A stretch of 64,000 nucleotides of DNA from NCBI GenBank assembly GCA_002150815.3, contig NDFF03000061.1:1-64000 (forward strand), given 5' to 3'. The notes beneath the pieces are model-generated. The model did not search any database, was not told the DNA's origin, and was given only the letters and a program-made list of their open reading frames with translations. Source of the stretch: Grammothele lineata. Its lineage: Eukaryota > Basidiomycota > Agaricomycetes > Polyporales > Polyporaceae. Position numbers and translations under genes: made by a program. Positions 11,748 to 23,160 of this stretch are shown here, piece after piece (position 1 is the stretch's first letter; each line of letters starts with the position of its first letter).

Positions 11748-14403
11748 TCAGTGCGCGAACGTCCGCGCGCCCCCGCGCTGCCCCTCGTGCTCCTTCAGCA
11801 GGAGCACGCACACACCCGAGAGCACAAAGATCATGATACTCGCATAGACCGGGAAGGAGTGGTCGACCATGAGCAGCGAGCCGCCGAGTATCGGGGCGAT
11901 CATCCCGCCTCTATCAGGACAGCCCAAAGTAGAGTCAGTGACGTGAGGGCAGAGGAGCCTTGAATGGAGGACTAACATTCGCGAGAGTGCAGAGGCGATT
12001 CCGCAGGCGGTTCCCCGCACTTTTGTCCCGAAGATCTCGGGCGTCCAACCATATAGCACGGCCCACATCGCCTATATCCCTCGATATCAGCAACTAGCCT
12101 TCAAACCAGGCAGAAAAGCATAGAACACACCGTGGCACTCAAGCTGATCCCGACCGTACTCGCTCGTACCGCCCATGGATGTTCGACGATGACGAACACC
12201 CAGCAGAAGAACGCCGTGACGAATGTGCTCCCCGCGAGCGACCATCTCCGTCCGAGTCGTGAATCGATGAGCCATGCGCCTAGCTAGGAGCATGTAAGCA
12301 TCAGCTATGCCCGGTGCGGCACGCATACAGCCAGAAAGAGACTCACAATCGCTCCTGGGCACCCTCCTATGGAGTAGATCACAACGTCCCACAGGCTGTC
12401 TTCAAGTGACTTCGGCGCCCCACCCGCATCGCCCGACGGCGAGCGCGTCTCGAGAAGTTTTGGAAGGTACACATTGAACATCGTGTACGCTGCAAGAACA
12501 TCTCAGTCCACGACCCTCCGACTGCCGACAAGACCGGCTCAGAGAGAGGGTAGACGAACCTAGGGACATCCCGCACCATGCGCCCCACACGAGCAGCGTC
12601 GTCCTGAGCCACTCGGGGGACAGCACCATCGCGACGCGATCGATCCACGCGAGGAGCGGTCGGCGCGCCCACCGCGGGAGCACGCTACACACCGGGCCCG
12701 CCTTGCTCTCCACGTACGACGACGCGGACGAAGTCCGTCTATGTAATGGAGGCAAGGCGCCTGATAGGGACCGGCGTTGAGGCGCGGGCACGAGCGGGCG
12801 GGTGTGCTCTGCGAGCGTGGCATCCGATATGAACGCGGAGGGGCTGGTCTGCGGGAGGGGCGTACCGAACGAGTGAGACTCGAGCGTGACGTCAGGCTCG
12901 CCCATCGTCTGGTAGCTCGTGCTGTTCGACGAGGACGCTGAGCTAGAGGGTTCCGAGTTCGTGAGCGATTTTCGCGCGGCGATTTCGGGGTCGGGAGCGG
13001 TAGGTGGTAAACGTTCCGGCGAGGCTGGGCGAGGGGGTGCAACAGTATCTTCTACATCCTCTACAGCGAATTCGCGCTCCGAGCCGTTGTATTTGGATAT
13101 CAGCTGCAAAGCTTCTGCAGCTTCTTCGTGGCGTCCCGCATGTACGAGGTACCGCGGCGACTCGTGCAATTTGAAGAACACGATGCGGGCAATAAACATG
13201 CTCAGGGTCTGTGGGAGCGAGCTTATCAATAAATTGTACGGGATTGGAGACAAGATCAGGGCTTACGACTAGCCCAAGCACAACGAGTAGATATTTCCAA
13301 CCCATATTCTGCGATGAAACATCGCAAGGTGCCGGAGCTGGCGGGCACGAGCGGCTCGGGATGACAATTAGGCCGACAACAGCGGCGAAGACGGCGCCAA
13401 CAGAGAAGAAGACGGACAAGGCAGTGACAAGGTATTGCTTGCCGTTGGGCATGTGCTCAAGGAGCAGCGTCCCATCAGTTGGCATAGAGCCCTATGACCC
13501 CTACGTCAGTTTCATTTTAAGGCATCGGAGTCGGAGACTTACCCCCACAGCACTGCCAAGGAAGAAGAGCGCGGAGCATAGCCACCCAAAGGAACTAGCA
13601 AGAGACGCGAAGACACCGAACAACGACGTGAGGAAGAGTGTCGCGTTGAATGCGGTAGTGCGACCCATGAGATCGGAGCCTGCACGGAGCAGTCAGACCA
13701 AGAGAATAAGGAAGAGGCACATACACTCACATGTTCCCCAACCGACCGCACCGAACATCATGCCCGCGAACATGGAAGACGACAGCGTGCCAATGTAGCT
13801 ATCGCGCACTGAATAGGATACTATCATCAGCCGCGAATACTAGACCCTCCCGGGTGCACTCGCCCGTACGCCCAGCACGATTTGTAAGTACCGCGACGCA
13901 TGGCCGCGTTGCTTGGGTGTTCGAGGCAGCATACTGCGCAAAACTCACCAGAGAAGTGCTGCTGAACCCGAGGGAGGATGATAGCTACTGCTTGTATCCA
14001 CATCTGCTTAATTGGTCAAATAGGCGGTTCATAGCAGCCGGGCCCACGCACGTTGTCCGCCATCCATCCTGAAGCGAAAGTGGTGAGCGGGAGGAAGAGG
14101 CATCGTGCTACGGAGTAACTCACCGAAACCACAGAGACAGAGGAGCGTCCATTGATAGCTCCCTGGTAGGAAATGGGGATTGAAGCCGAAGTGTCGGGTT
14201 TATGAAGAAAGCAGCTCACCCATGCCTATGCGATCTATGGACCTGTCGAGGGGTGTCCTGCCATCAAGGCCGTCTGGCACGTCGTATCCGAGGTCCTCGA
14301 CGTCGACATCGTCGGCAGCTTCATCGGATTGTCGTACGGAGACGTAGCTCATGCGGGGAGAGGTCGACCAGAGACCGGACGCGCGGGGGTTGATAGCGGA
14401 CAT
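11748..14403 (-). CDS. MFS transporter, SV2-like family
   Basis: A gene of about ten or more exons. Exon 1 is 14403-14220, a cytosolic N-terminus ending in DRSIDRIGMG. Joining exons gives GSYQWTLLCLCGFGWMADN followed by MWIQAVAIILPRVQQHFS, the opening of a conserved basidiomycete MFS subfamily related to SV2/sugar transporters. Later landmarks are SMFAGMMFGAVGWGT, SDLMGRTTAFN (the D-x-x-G-R loop between helices 2 and 3), SMPTDGTLLLEHMPNGKQY, FKLHESPRYLVHAGR before a long Ser-rich central cytosolic loop, and MWAVLYGWTPEIFGTKVRG. The last two helices are GGMIAPILGG and IMIFVLSGVCVLLL. Predicted plasma or vacuolar membrane carrier; substrate unknown. The main exons are intact. The 440-bp gap upstream is shared with F-box copy 3. 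Confidence 0.88.
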
Positions 14404-14843
14404 TACAATGGGCCATCGAATGCTGACTGAGTGCTGACTGAGGGTTTGGCGGCGGCGGCGTGGCAGAAGACGTGCTTCTGCCCCGATAGGAAATGGTGGG
14501 AACTGCCAACTAAGCGGCTAGACGATAAATGACCGATGCTTGAAGCGAAGCGCGGCAGGGGAAGCACGCAGACCGAGGGTAGACGATTGGGAGGACTTGG
14601 GTTGACCGTTGCAGCGCTGCCGTACTCGTCGCAGCGCCAGAGCCACGTGCGCGACCAAGCGTCGCGACCAGGTGACGTCAACATTCGACGCGCACCACGA
14701 CCACCGCTTTCGCCAGCCTGAGCAAGCTCAACGGAGATTCGGGAGGGCGGCGTACTCCCGCGCGCGTTCGGGAAGCTCATCAGTACGTGTCGTTTGCATG
14801 TCCGTCTACGATGAAACCTCTCAATTGAACGACTGTAGAGACC
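14404..14843. promoter_or_regulatory. Divergent promoter between the MFS gene and F-box copy 3
   Basis: About 440 bp separates two start codons facing away from each other. It probably carries both promoters. No TATA box or operator is clear. TGACGTCA-like sequence (GGTGACGTCAAC at about 14670-14681) resembles a CRE/bZIP site. This is a pattern match only. Confidence 0.35.
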
Positions 14844-16766
14844 ATGTCGGCGTCGCTGCTTTCCTTGCCGCCGTCGATTCTGTCCGAGATCTGTGAATAT
14901 CTCGTCCCAGACTACTGCTCCCATGGCGGCGCACCCAGTCTTGTCTCCCTGGCGATGACATGCCGAGAGCTGTCCAAACATGCTCTTGCTGCTCTCTGGC
15001 GCGATATTCCCAGCTTAGTCCCTCTTCTATTCACTATCCCAGGCGACGCGTGGACAATCTACCAAGAAGAGGCTTGGCCGCACTTTCAGAAACTGGTATA
15101 CCCCGCACCCTCCTTTGACCTTGAAAGGCTTAACTCAAGACTTCTGTGTCGTCTAGCTACTCCTGCGGCCCCTGTTACCTCAAGATCTGGCAAGTTTCGA
15201 CAAGTACACGCCCATGGTTCAGAAAATTGAAACTTGCGCAAAGACCCGCTATCCTCGCCTGTCTAGAATCTCCGCATGCCCCTCGGTATGGCAAGCCGTC
15301 AAACGATACTATCCGAAAGATATCCTTTTTCCAAACCTTCGCGTTCTCTCCTATTGGTGGGCTCTCAACTCAGCGGATGAACAGACCGGCCCCCTACCTT
15401 TGGAGTTTCTCGCAAGTCAGCAATTACAGAACGTGACACGCATATTCTGAACAGCGGACATCGAACTTCGCTGCCATCACAGACAATCGCAGCGTCTTTT
15501 TCGACCTTCATAGAGAAGTTAATAAGCATCGCACCCCGCGTCAAGACGTTTAATATCTACGTGGAAGCTGGTACACCTGCATTTCGCGACCTTCTTTCAA
15601 TTTGGTGCATGACAGCTCACGACTTGACTGTCTTTTCGGCGACGGGAGATCCTATAAATCTGAATGCGCTTCATCACATCGTTTCCTTATCTAATCTCAC
15701 TCACTTAGATGTGGCCGTCTCTTTCAAGAATGCACACACTAGAGACCGGGAATCATTCTTCAAGTCGCTTCCACCAAGACCTCTGCCTGCTTTGGAGGTG
15801 CTCTCCCTCAATGTCGACGATGACATCTTATTCGGGTGCAAACTACTCTGCGCTATCAAGTCTCGCAGGTTAAATGCTCTCGAGTTTCGTGCTGCACGCC
15901 CGCCTCCTCCGTATTTGCCGAAATTCTTTGCCCTTGTCCGCAGGCTGCGCTTTGCTGCAGAGCTACGTTACCTGGAAATAGACATTCTATGTCCCGAAGA
16001 ATCCCACATGGACGGCGATGTTCAAGAAAGTAACGAAGACGAAACTCTCAATTCCACGCCCCCTCACCCCCCTCCCCCAACCGTTTCCGAGGACGACCTC
16101 CTTCCTCTCCTCGCACTCGACCTCGACAAATTCGCCATATTAGGCTGCGATGTCGCCGTTTCCGATGACCTCCTGTTACGCATGGCGTACGCCTGGCCCA
16201 GCGTCAGAATCCTTCACCTCTGCAGCGTCGGCGTCGGTCGCGACTCCCTCTCACGCCGCGCGACGCTTCCAGGCCTCCTCCCCGTCGCACGCCTCTGTCC
16301 CAGCCTCCGCGACATCGCCGTCCCGCTCGACGCCACTCCCATTCTCAACTTCCCACACCCGCTCCCCGAGGTCCGTCCCTCGTTCGGCACGCCCTTTGTG
16401 CAAGTCCGCGTGCTTGACGTCGGGTATAGCCGCATCCCTACAGAACCCGCTAGCATAGCGCGCATCGCGGGCTGGCTCGTGGACTGTTTCCCCAATCTCG
16501 TTTACGTGAGGGGAGGCTGGAGGGGTCCGGACGTCTTCGGGGAGGACGAGTCCGAGTGGGAGCAGGCGGCGGCATGGCGGCAGGTTTCGGCCCTATTGTG
16601 CCCGCTCGGACGCGTACGAATACAGGAGCGGCGCTGGGCGGAAGACAATGGTGGTAGACGTCTCGTGCCGCCGGATGCGAAGAAGGATTTCTTGCGGGCC
16701 GCGAACATGTTGCCGGATAACTCGGAGGTGGCGGCGCGGATTGTGGCCAAGTACGTGGGGAGGTGA
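14844..16766 (+). pseudogene. F-box/LRR-like protein (copy 3), frameshifted
   Basis: Exon 1, 14844-15095, encodes MSASLLSLPPSILSEICEYL and the F-box (LAALWRDIPSLVPLLFTIP). A 61-nt intron follows, then exon 2 from 15157 reads LLLRPLLPQDLASF. The frame ends at a TGA at 15448-15450, just after LQNVTRIF. The homologous coding then resumes in another frame from about 15447 and runs to 16766 (STFIEKLISIAPRVKTF, matching copy 4). Compared with copy 4, about four bases are missing between the conserved VT and the F-EKL helix. No GT...AG pair can remove the stop. The remaining 440 residues are well preserved (LLRMAYAWPSVRILHLCS), so the lesion is recent or is an assembly error. Confidence 0.8.
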
Positions 16767-17497
16767 GTGGTACATGAGCGTTGGGCTATGTTGTGCCAGC
16801 ATGGCTGATAATTGCCCGTACATAGAAGTTCGAGGCGAGATACGAGGAGGCCATACTTCTTGCCGTGAGTTTTATATGTCGGTAACAGATAGATGGCGCG
16901 ATGTACTCTATCCGGAACGTGTCAGCGACCGTTCCATGAGCCTCTTCCGCGTTTGTGCCCCGGTGCCTACCGCAATATTGTTCTGCCAATTGAATCCTGT
17001 TGGCCTCACCAGAACACCTGAAATGTGGGTGGACATCGAGACACCATGAAACCAGAATACTGGGACTGGTTAGCTATGGGAGCAGCCAGCTTGGACGGGC
17101 TAATGAGTATATGTTGCACATTACTATTTACACTATCCGACCTACTGATGGGGACAAGTTGCCGTGTGTCATCACGGATATTGCCACATTTTTGTACATG
17201 TACACTGGCTGCCTCTAGATATTACATACGCCTTCTGCGGAAGTCTTTGTCAGTACTATGCACGGTCCTTCATGAATTCAGAGTGAAACAGTCACACTAC
17301 CAACTTGAGCGAAAACTCACGTGCCGTCGCGACTGGGTGACGTCAAGCTACTTTTCGATGCCGCTGTCCATATTACTTCGACGTCGGAAACGACATCCCA
17401 ACTCATAGATCCTTTCCTCCCTGCTTGCTCTTTTTGCTCACCATCCACCTCACCAATCGTGGCGCCAATAGCATGCTGATAGCGGCCTCGCCTGGAG
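16767..17497. other. Intergenic between tandem F-box copies
   Basis: About 730 bp. Its first 65 bp look like an intron that would start in the stop codon of copy 3 (see findings) and rejoin at 16827 with a short basic tail. The rest is AT-richer, holds no supported gene, and ends in the promoter of copy 4. Confidence 0.45.
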
Positions 17498-19400
17498 ATG
17501 TCGCTCCTGTCCTTGCCGTCATCCGTCTTATTCCAGATCTTCAGACACCTGCTCCCCCGCTCTTATGAGCATGGCGCGCCCACTCTTGTCGCGCTTGCCA
17601 CGACGTGCAAGACGCTATCTGACTTAACCCTCAACACACTCTGGCGCGACATACCTAGTCTACTCCCTCTTCTATTGGCGCTCCCGGTGGATCTGTGGAC
17701 CATCCAAGCAAAGGAGGATTGGCCGCAATTCAAAGAGCTGGTACGTGTCTGGTTGTACTGCCAGCCCTTGCTCTATCCGTAGGCGGCAGTGTTTTACGAT
17801 CATTCTTACGCATGCGTTACGCCAGGTACTCTTAAGACCCATATCGTCGCAAGACCTGACGCGCATGCAGAGATACGCATCTAAAGTCAAGAAGTTCCAC
17901 TCGAGCAACAGGTACCGCTATCCCCGTTTGAAATCAACTTGTGCCTCGCCTTCTACATGGCAGGCTCTCAAGGAACACTTTTCAGAGGCCTCCCTCCTCC
18001 CTCATCTCCGCAGTCTCATGTATACCTGGTTCGGCGCATCAGTGGGGGATGAGCAAGAGGGACCGCTACCCTTAGAGTTCCTTGCAAGCCCACAATTACG
18101 GAAAGTGACGGTCTACATGCGTCTTCAGCAAACACAGATATCCCAACGGCGTCTCCCAACAGCTACGAGCTCATGCACCGCTTTCATGGAGAAGTTAATG
18201 ACCGCCGCTCCTCGCATTGAGACGTTCTGCATAGACGTAGGCGTCTGTAACCCCGCCTTATGCGACATGCTAACAAGATGGACACACTCAACCCGGAATC
18301 TGACTGCCTTCCTTGCGGGCGATGATCGAGTACACCCGGACGTCCTCCCCCATCTTGCTTCCTTACCGCACCTAACTCAGCTTGAGGTAGCCGTTGTGCC
18401 ACACGAATGGACTTTCAACAGTCGGAAGGAATTCTCGGAACGATTTCCTCTGAAGCCCTTTTCAGCATTAGGTTCGTTGTCACTTGATGTAGGCACCGAC
18501 CTTGCGTTCGGCCGAGAACTACTCCGCATCGTCAAATCTCGAGAGGTGGATTCTCTTGTGTTCCGCTCGGCGCGACCATCCGCCTCAAATCTCTCGCGGC
18601 TGTTTACACTCATCTCTCTGCTTCCTTTCGCCGCAGAGCTTCGTCGGTTAGACATCACTATATACGAAGACGAAAACGCCGAAGACGAAGATGCAACCTC
18701 CGAGCCCCCCACTTTGCCTCCCCCAATCCTCTGTATGGCCGACTTTATACCCCTTCTTTTTTTGGACCTCCACAGGCTTGTGATTGAGGGGTGCGACGTT
18801 GCCGTATGCGACGACATGCTCTTCCTGATGGCGCGCGCCTGGCCAAGCATCGACACTCTCCACCTTTGCTCCTCATCCGTCGGCCGCGACTCCCCCTGGC
18901 GTGCGACGCTTCCGGGCCTCCTCCCATTCGTACGGCTATGCCCGCATCTCCAAAGCCTATACGTGCCTCTCGATGCGGTTTCCGCCCGCTTTCTTCCTCA
19001 TCCCCTTCCCGAGATCCGCCCCACCTTCGGTTGGCCTGCTCACCGGCTGCAGCTGCTCGGCGTTGGCTACGGCTGGGTCACGGCCGACCCTGCGGGCTTG
19101 GCATTCGTCGCAGGCTGGCTCTCGGACTGTTTCCCGAACCTCTTCCACATCTCTTCGGACTGGGTTGGCCGAGAGGTGTATGGGGAGGATCCTGTGGAAT
19201 GGGCACCCGCGGCGGCGTGGAGGAACGTGTCAGAGCTGCTGAGACAGTTCCAGCGCGTGCGGAAGCAGGAGAGGCGCTGGGCAGAGGACAGCGCGGGTAG
19301 GGTGTCCGTGCGTCCGCCTGCGAGGGTAGGGTTCTTGCGATACGTGACCCAGGACCGCGAGGAGGCGGCCCGGATCGCGACCAAATATGCGGAATGGTGA
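17498..19400 (+). CDS. F-box/LRR-like protein (copy 4)
   Basis: Exon 1, 17498-17740, and exon 2, 17826-19400, joined across an 85-nt phase-0 intron (GTACGT...GCCAG), encode about 605 residues. The F-box lies in the first 75 residues (LPSSVLFQIFRHLLP, LNTLWRDIPSLLPLLLALP). Exon 2 opens with VLLRPISSQDLTRMQRYASK. The repeats include LPHLTQLEVAVV, AWPSIDTLHLCSSSVG and CPHLQSLYVPLD. It is the intact tandem paralogue of copy 3: the two align throughout, with the same intron position. By family it would be an SCF ubiquitin-ligase substrate receptor or a derived relative. The TGG TGA at the end also creates a GTGAGT donor, so a spliced form could carry about 19 further residues. Confidence 0.87.
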
Positions 19401-19901
19401 GTGTGGGGAGCATGCGCGGCCGGTCGAGTCCTGCATGATGCGACTTACATCTCATTGTACAGGGAGCCCCGACAGAACACTATCAGGAGACGGGAAATAC
19501 AAGAATGGTTTTTGTACATGCGGACCCACTAGACGTACCTACTCAATCTAATCTCTACCGGTGTATCTGAGGGCATTAACAGCCTATTCAGCCCAAAAGC
19601 CCTGCCTATTAGGCTGTGTGGTGTCAGAATCTTGTTCATGGCAGCGGAAGTCTCATCGAATATCGTGGGCACTGAGCTTTCTGCTTGGAAACCATATAAA
19701 TTCGTTCAACTACTCTGGTGCACTTGGTTTTGCGTACTTTCAGTGATGCTACATGATTTGTGGTGCATGGTCACACTGCGGGGACGCAGTAGAAGGCTCT
19801 CAACAACTGAAATTAAGGAGGAGGATGGGTTCCAGTGCTGTGGACTGAAACTGAGTGGTCGAGTAAAAACTAATGCAAAAAAGTATATCGATACTAGCTT
19901 A
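19401..19901. other. Intergenic before tRNA-Gly
   Basis: About 500 bp. It includes the possible extra 3' exon of F-box copy 4 (about 19464-19530). No other gene or repeat was recognised. Confidence 0.45.
19877..19882 (-). terminator. Pol III T-run terminator of tRNA-Gly copy 1
   Basis: Six consecutive T on the transcript strand downstream of the tRNA 3' end, the usual RNA polymerase III stop. Confidence 0.6.
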
Positions 19902-19972
19902 TGCATTAAGGGGGAATCGAACCCCCGGCGGGTCGATGGCAACGACCCAGGTTACCACTACCCCATTAATGC
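19902..19972 (-). tRNA. tRNA-Gly (GCC), copy 1
   Basis: 71 nt on the minus strand. The 7-bp acceptor stem is GCATTAA/TTAATGC, the anticodon loop TTGCCAT carries GCC, and the T-loop is GGGTTCGATTCCC. There is no intron. A T6 run on the transcript strand (AAAAAA at 19877-19882) lies about 20 nt downstream and would end RNA polymerase III transcription. It is identical over its length to the plus-strand copy at 29694. Confidence 0.95.
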
Positions 19973-20166
19973 GTTGTGTGTGTGCTTCTTAGGTGAGTGC
20001 TGTTGTTTAATGGTGGAGTTTGCATCGACAATCATTTCTTTCGGAAGTCCTCTGGGCCATCGGCATAACATAGCCGTGTTCAAGCCCCCGCGGGTGTAAT
20101 GGTGTGATACTCATAGATTCATTACTCATACACGGTGATCAGGAAACAAGTAAAAACATTGTGTTG

Positions 20167-21724
20167 CTACCGTGTTTTCGCAGCTTTCGTGCCTCCTCGC
20201 CCGGACGGTGCCTGTCCTTCGGTGTCCAGCTTCCTCTTCCTCGCAGTTGCCGACTGTTTCGCTCCGAGGCTAGCTCGTGGCTTCGAGCCTCCGGCGGGAG
20301 TTCGAGGAGGTTTCCGTACCTGCTGCAGAGATGGTAATCAGGTGTCACGCTACGATGTAAGTTTGCGTTATTGGCTCACCTTCGAAGACAACAGCAACTC
20401 ATCCTCGTCTTCTCCCTCTTCTTCATCCCATTCCTCTCCTTCCTCTCCTTCCCACTCCCGAGCAGCACGCTTCGACTTCGCAGAAGACGCAGCTGACGGC
20501 CGCCGCCTGCGCGGCGCAGGCGCAGACGGCGACCCGGGCTCGTACACGGATCCGGACGCTACGGACTCGTCATCCGGGAGCGCGTCCACGTCCACGTCCG
20601 ACTCGTCCTCCTCTTTCACGTTCACGACAGCCGTCACGCGTCGGACGACGCGTGGCTGTCCGAACGCGGCCTCTACGGGTACGCGCGGTGTGGCCCGGCT
20701 GCCACTCGCGTGCGTCTGCGTGACTTCTCTGTCTTTGCGCTTCGAGGTGGACGCGCGAATGGGAGAAGCATGCCGCGAGCGCGACTCTCGCTCGCGCTCG
20801 GCACGGACTGCACTTCGGGCACTGTGGGGGGCCTTGGATTTGCGTGGAGGACTATCATCATCCCCAACCGGTGGTCGGCTATACGCGTGCGGGGTGCCGG
20901 CCCGATGTGAATGAGAGGTGGAGGCTCGCTTAGTTCCCGAGGACGAGGTTGAAGGTTCGCCCATATCAGCGTAGGGCATACGGGGTGTGTACGGCGCGGT
21001 GTACGCATGTGCAGCCGCATTCCACTGCGCATGAGGATGGGATAGAGGACTTGCGTGAGGATAGCAGCTACAGGCTGGAAGAAAGAACGTACGGCATATT
21101 GCCCGGCAAGCATCTCTTCTAAGCGTAGGGAAAGTCGCGCTCTCTCATGCTCCGCTCTTCTGTACTGTTCTTTCCAGCTGTCGACTTCTTGACGCGACGT
21201 GTCCTCGATACGTGCTAGTTGTGCCTTCCATTGTTGGACCTCAGCACGAAGCTGGGTGATCGTCTCGGCTTGATGCTTGATCTGCTCGAGCTAAGAAAGG
21301 GCCAAGCAGCACAAAAGCAGGGAAGACGCACTGTCATGTCTGACTTGCTCGCCTGGGGAACGTACGCGTGATCAGACAAGAAGGGGAGACAGGCTAGGGT
21401 CGAACTCACAGCAGCCTTCAAGCCCTCTCCACGAGCCTCCAAGTCCTTCGCTTCCAGCTGAACTTCGTGCAGAGCCTTAACTGCATCATCCCTCTCTGCT
21501 CGCAATCGGGTGAGTTCTACATGTGTTTGTTCTTGTACGCCTTGTACGGCGGTGAGCTGAAGAAGGAATGAGACATTTTCAGCCTTTCTGCACTTGTGAT
21601 GGGAAAGGAGTCAGCGCACTGCTATGGTTGCGGCTTTGGTGAGGTTGGCAAGAGCATCGGACGCCGAGGAGGACGCGGCGGAAGAGGAAGTGGCTGCAGG
21701 CATTGGTCGAACCATTCCCGGCAT
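20167..21724 (-). CDS. Coiled-coil protein with acidic and basic C-terminal tails, probably nuclear
   Basis: Minus-strand gene of about five exons. The first exon (ATG at 21724) encodes MPGMVRPMPAATSSSAAS... and ends near KAATIA. Coiled-coil exons follow (ELTRLRAERDDAVKALHEVQ, LEQIKHQAETITQLRAEVQQ, SWKEQYRRAEHERARLSLRL). After an intron near 21050 comes a long disordered Ser/Arg-rich exon (to about 20390) with an acidic block (EWEGEEGEEWDEEEGEDEDE). The last exon (about 20340-20167) is Lys/Arg/Ala-rich (QVRKPPRTPAGGSKPRASL) and stops at TAG. The acidic and basic tails suggest nuclear or chromatin association; this is inference. The first intron is unresolved: the visible splice pairs would be only 27-32 nt, so the N-terminus may be wrong. 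Confidence 0.6.
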
Positions 21725-22042
21725 GGGGGTCTGTGAACACCAAGCGAACACGGTCAATCGACGCGTCTGGCGCGGTTGTGGCGCGTGGCGCGGGTACGTT
21801 TACCACCATTACGTTTACTTCAATCTCCGATTACTGCGTTACATCCTCCGATGCTCGCACATCAGATATCCGACGCGTCACGTGCGCGTAATTCACGACG
21901 CGTCTTCCCTGCGGCCGCGTGGTGGCTCATCATGCACCGCGTTCTTCCGGGAACCAAGTATCCGCGCGTCCTTCTTTACCGCAATCGCACAATCGTATCG
22001 TCATCTAGACTTGCTCTCCGTGTTGCCTCGTTCTCCACCAAG
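21725..22042. promoter_or_regulatory. Divergent promoter, coiled-coil gene / OGFr gene
   Basis: 318 bp between two outward-facing starts. It contains several ACGCGT/GACGCG-type motifs (21759, 21869, 21898), which resemble MluI-cell-cycle-box cores (ACGCGT). Three such sites in 150 bp are suggestive of cell-cycle control but not proof. Confidence 0.35.
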
Positions 22043-22956
22043 ATGTCCCACAACGCCCCCGTGCCCAGAGACGTGCGCGAGTTCCTCGACGGTTACCCCT
22101 ACGCACGCGACGAGCTCGATCTCAATGCCAATTTTGAATTCTACTCGAATACGCGGCGTTGCAGACCAGACAACCTCCTCATTGAAGATCTGCTTGAACA
22201 GTAAGAGCACCACGTTCCTCTGTCCTTGACGTTCGTCACCTCACGCGCTGTAGATGGAAAACTGACTATCGCAAGCTGGAGTCTAAACACGGATATATTC
22301 AGTGGCTGTATGTCCACTACCGTCTTGGACCCCACATTATGCGTGTTCATAAGCTGCCCCTTCTGTATCCAGATTCCCCATCCAAGAGCATGGCATGAAC
22401 TACGAATCTCAGCCACTGCAGAGACACGAGATCGCGTCTATGAAAGCTGATTCACAGGTCATAGAACGCTTCAAGCGATCGTACCAGATGATGCTCGGCT
22501 TCTACGGCATGGAGCTGGTGTCTGAGGAGACCGGCGAGCTTCGTCGCGCGCAGAACTGGAAAGAGAGGTTTCAAAACCTGATCGGTGAGTAGCTACTCCA
22601 CTGGTGAGGTACCAGAAGTGTGAACTGAGATGGGCTGGCTTACAGGCGCACCCCACAACTATCTCCGCATATCCCGCATTCTGAAGTGCTTGTCGGAGTT
22701 AGGCTTGGAGCACTTCAGCGCTGGATTTTTGCTCTTCGTGCTGTCCCAGCAAAGCGAGCACAGGCACCTGAGCACACAGTTCCTCCTGAACAGCATGGAC
22801 AAGTGGTGGATCAACTGCATTCGGAACGACGAGGAGAGGAAGTGGATCAATGAGGCCGTTGCGAGGGTGAGACGGAACCCGAGCTCTATCTTCTCAGAGG
22901 AGGTATACCGAACCATATTGCGGAAGAGACAAGAGACAGGGAGCTTGAAGGAGTGA
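22043..22956 (+). CDS. Opioid growth factor receptor (OGFr) conserved-domain protein
   Basis: Four exons (22043-22200, 22254-22307, 22373-22584, 22646-22956) encode about 244 residues. The spliced product carries the OGFr N-terminal domain (Pfam OGFr_N) almost end to end: WKTDYRKLESKHGYIQWLF, then ERFKRSYQMMLGFYGMEL, RRAQNWKERFQNL, and HNYLRISRILKCLSELGLEH. Several of these motifs span exon junctions, which confirms the splicing. The domain is all-helical and shared by animals, fungi and bacteria. In vertebrates the protein binds met-enkephalin and restrains growth, but the fungal proteins lack the vertebrate repeats and their role is unknown. The protein is complete for a minimal single-domain member. 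Confidence 0.88.
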
Positions 22957-23160
22957 ATTGACACGCCGGACTCGGAGTCGCGATCGGCCAAGGATCCAAA
23001 ACGCTTTGAAGTGTAGAAGTTGAAACTGACACAAGATTGTATCATACACATGGCATCACTCTCTTCCAATCATGATCTGTATGCTCGCACTTGAGTGCTC
23101 TATGGCTCAAGCACGGCTCGTAGTAAAGAGATGCTCTAAAATCGTACGCACCTCTCTAAG

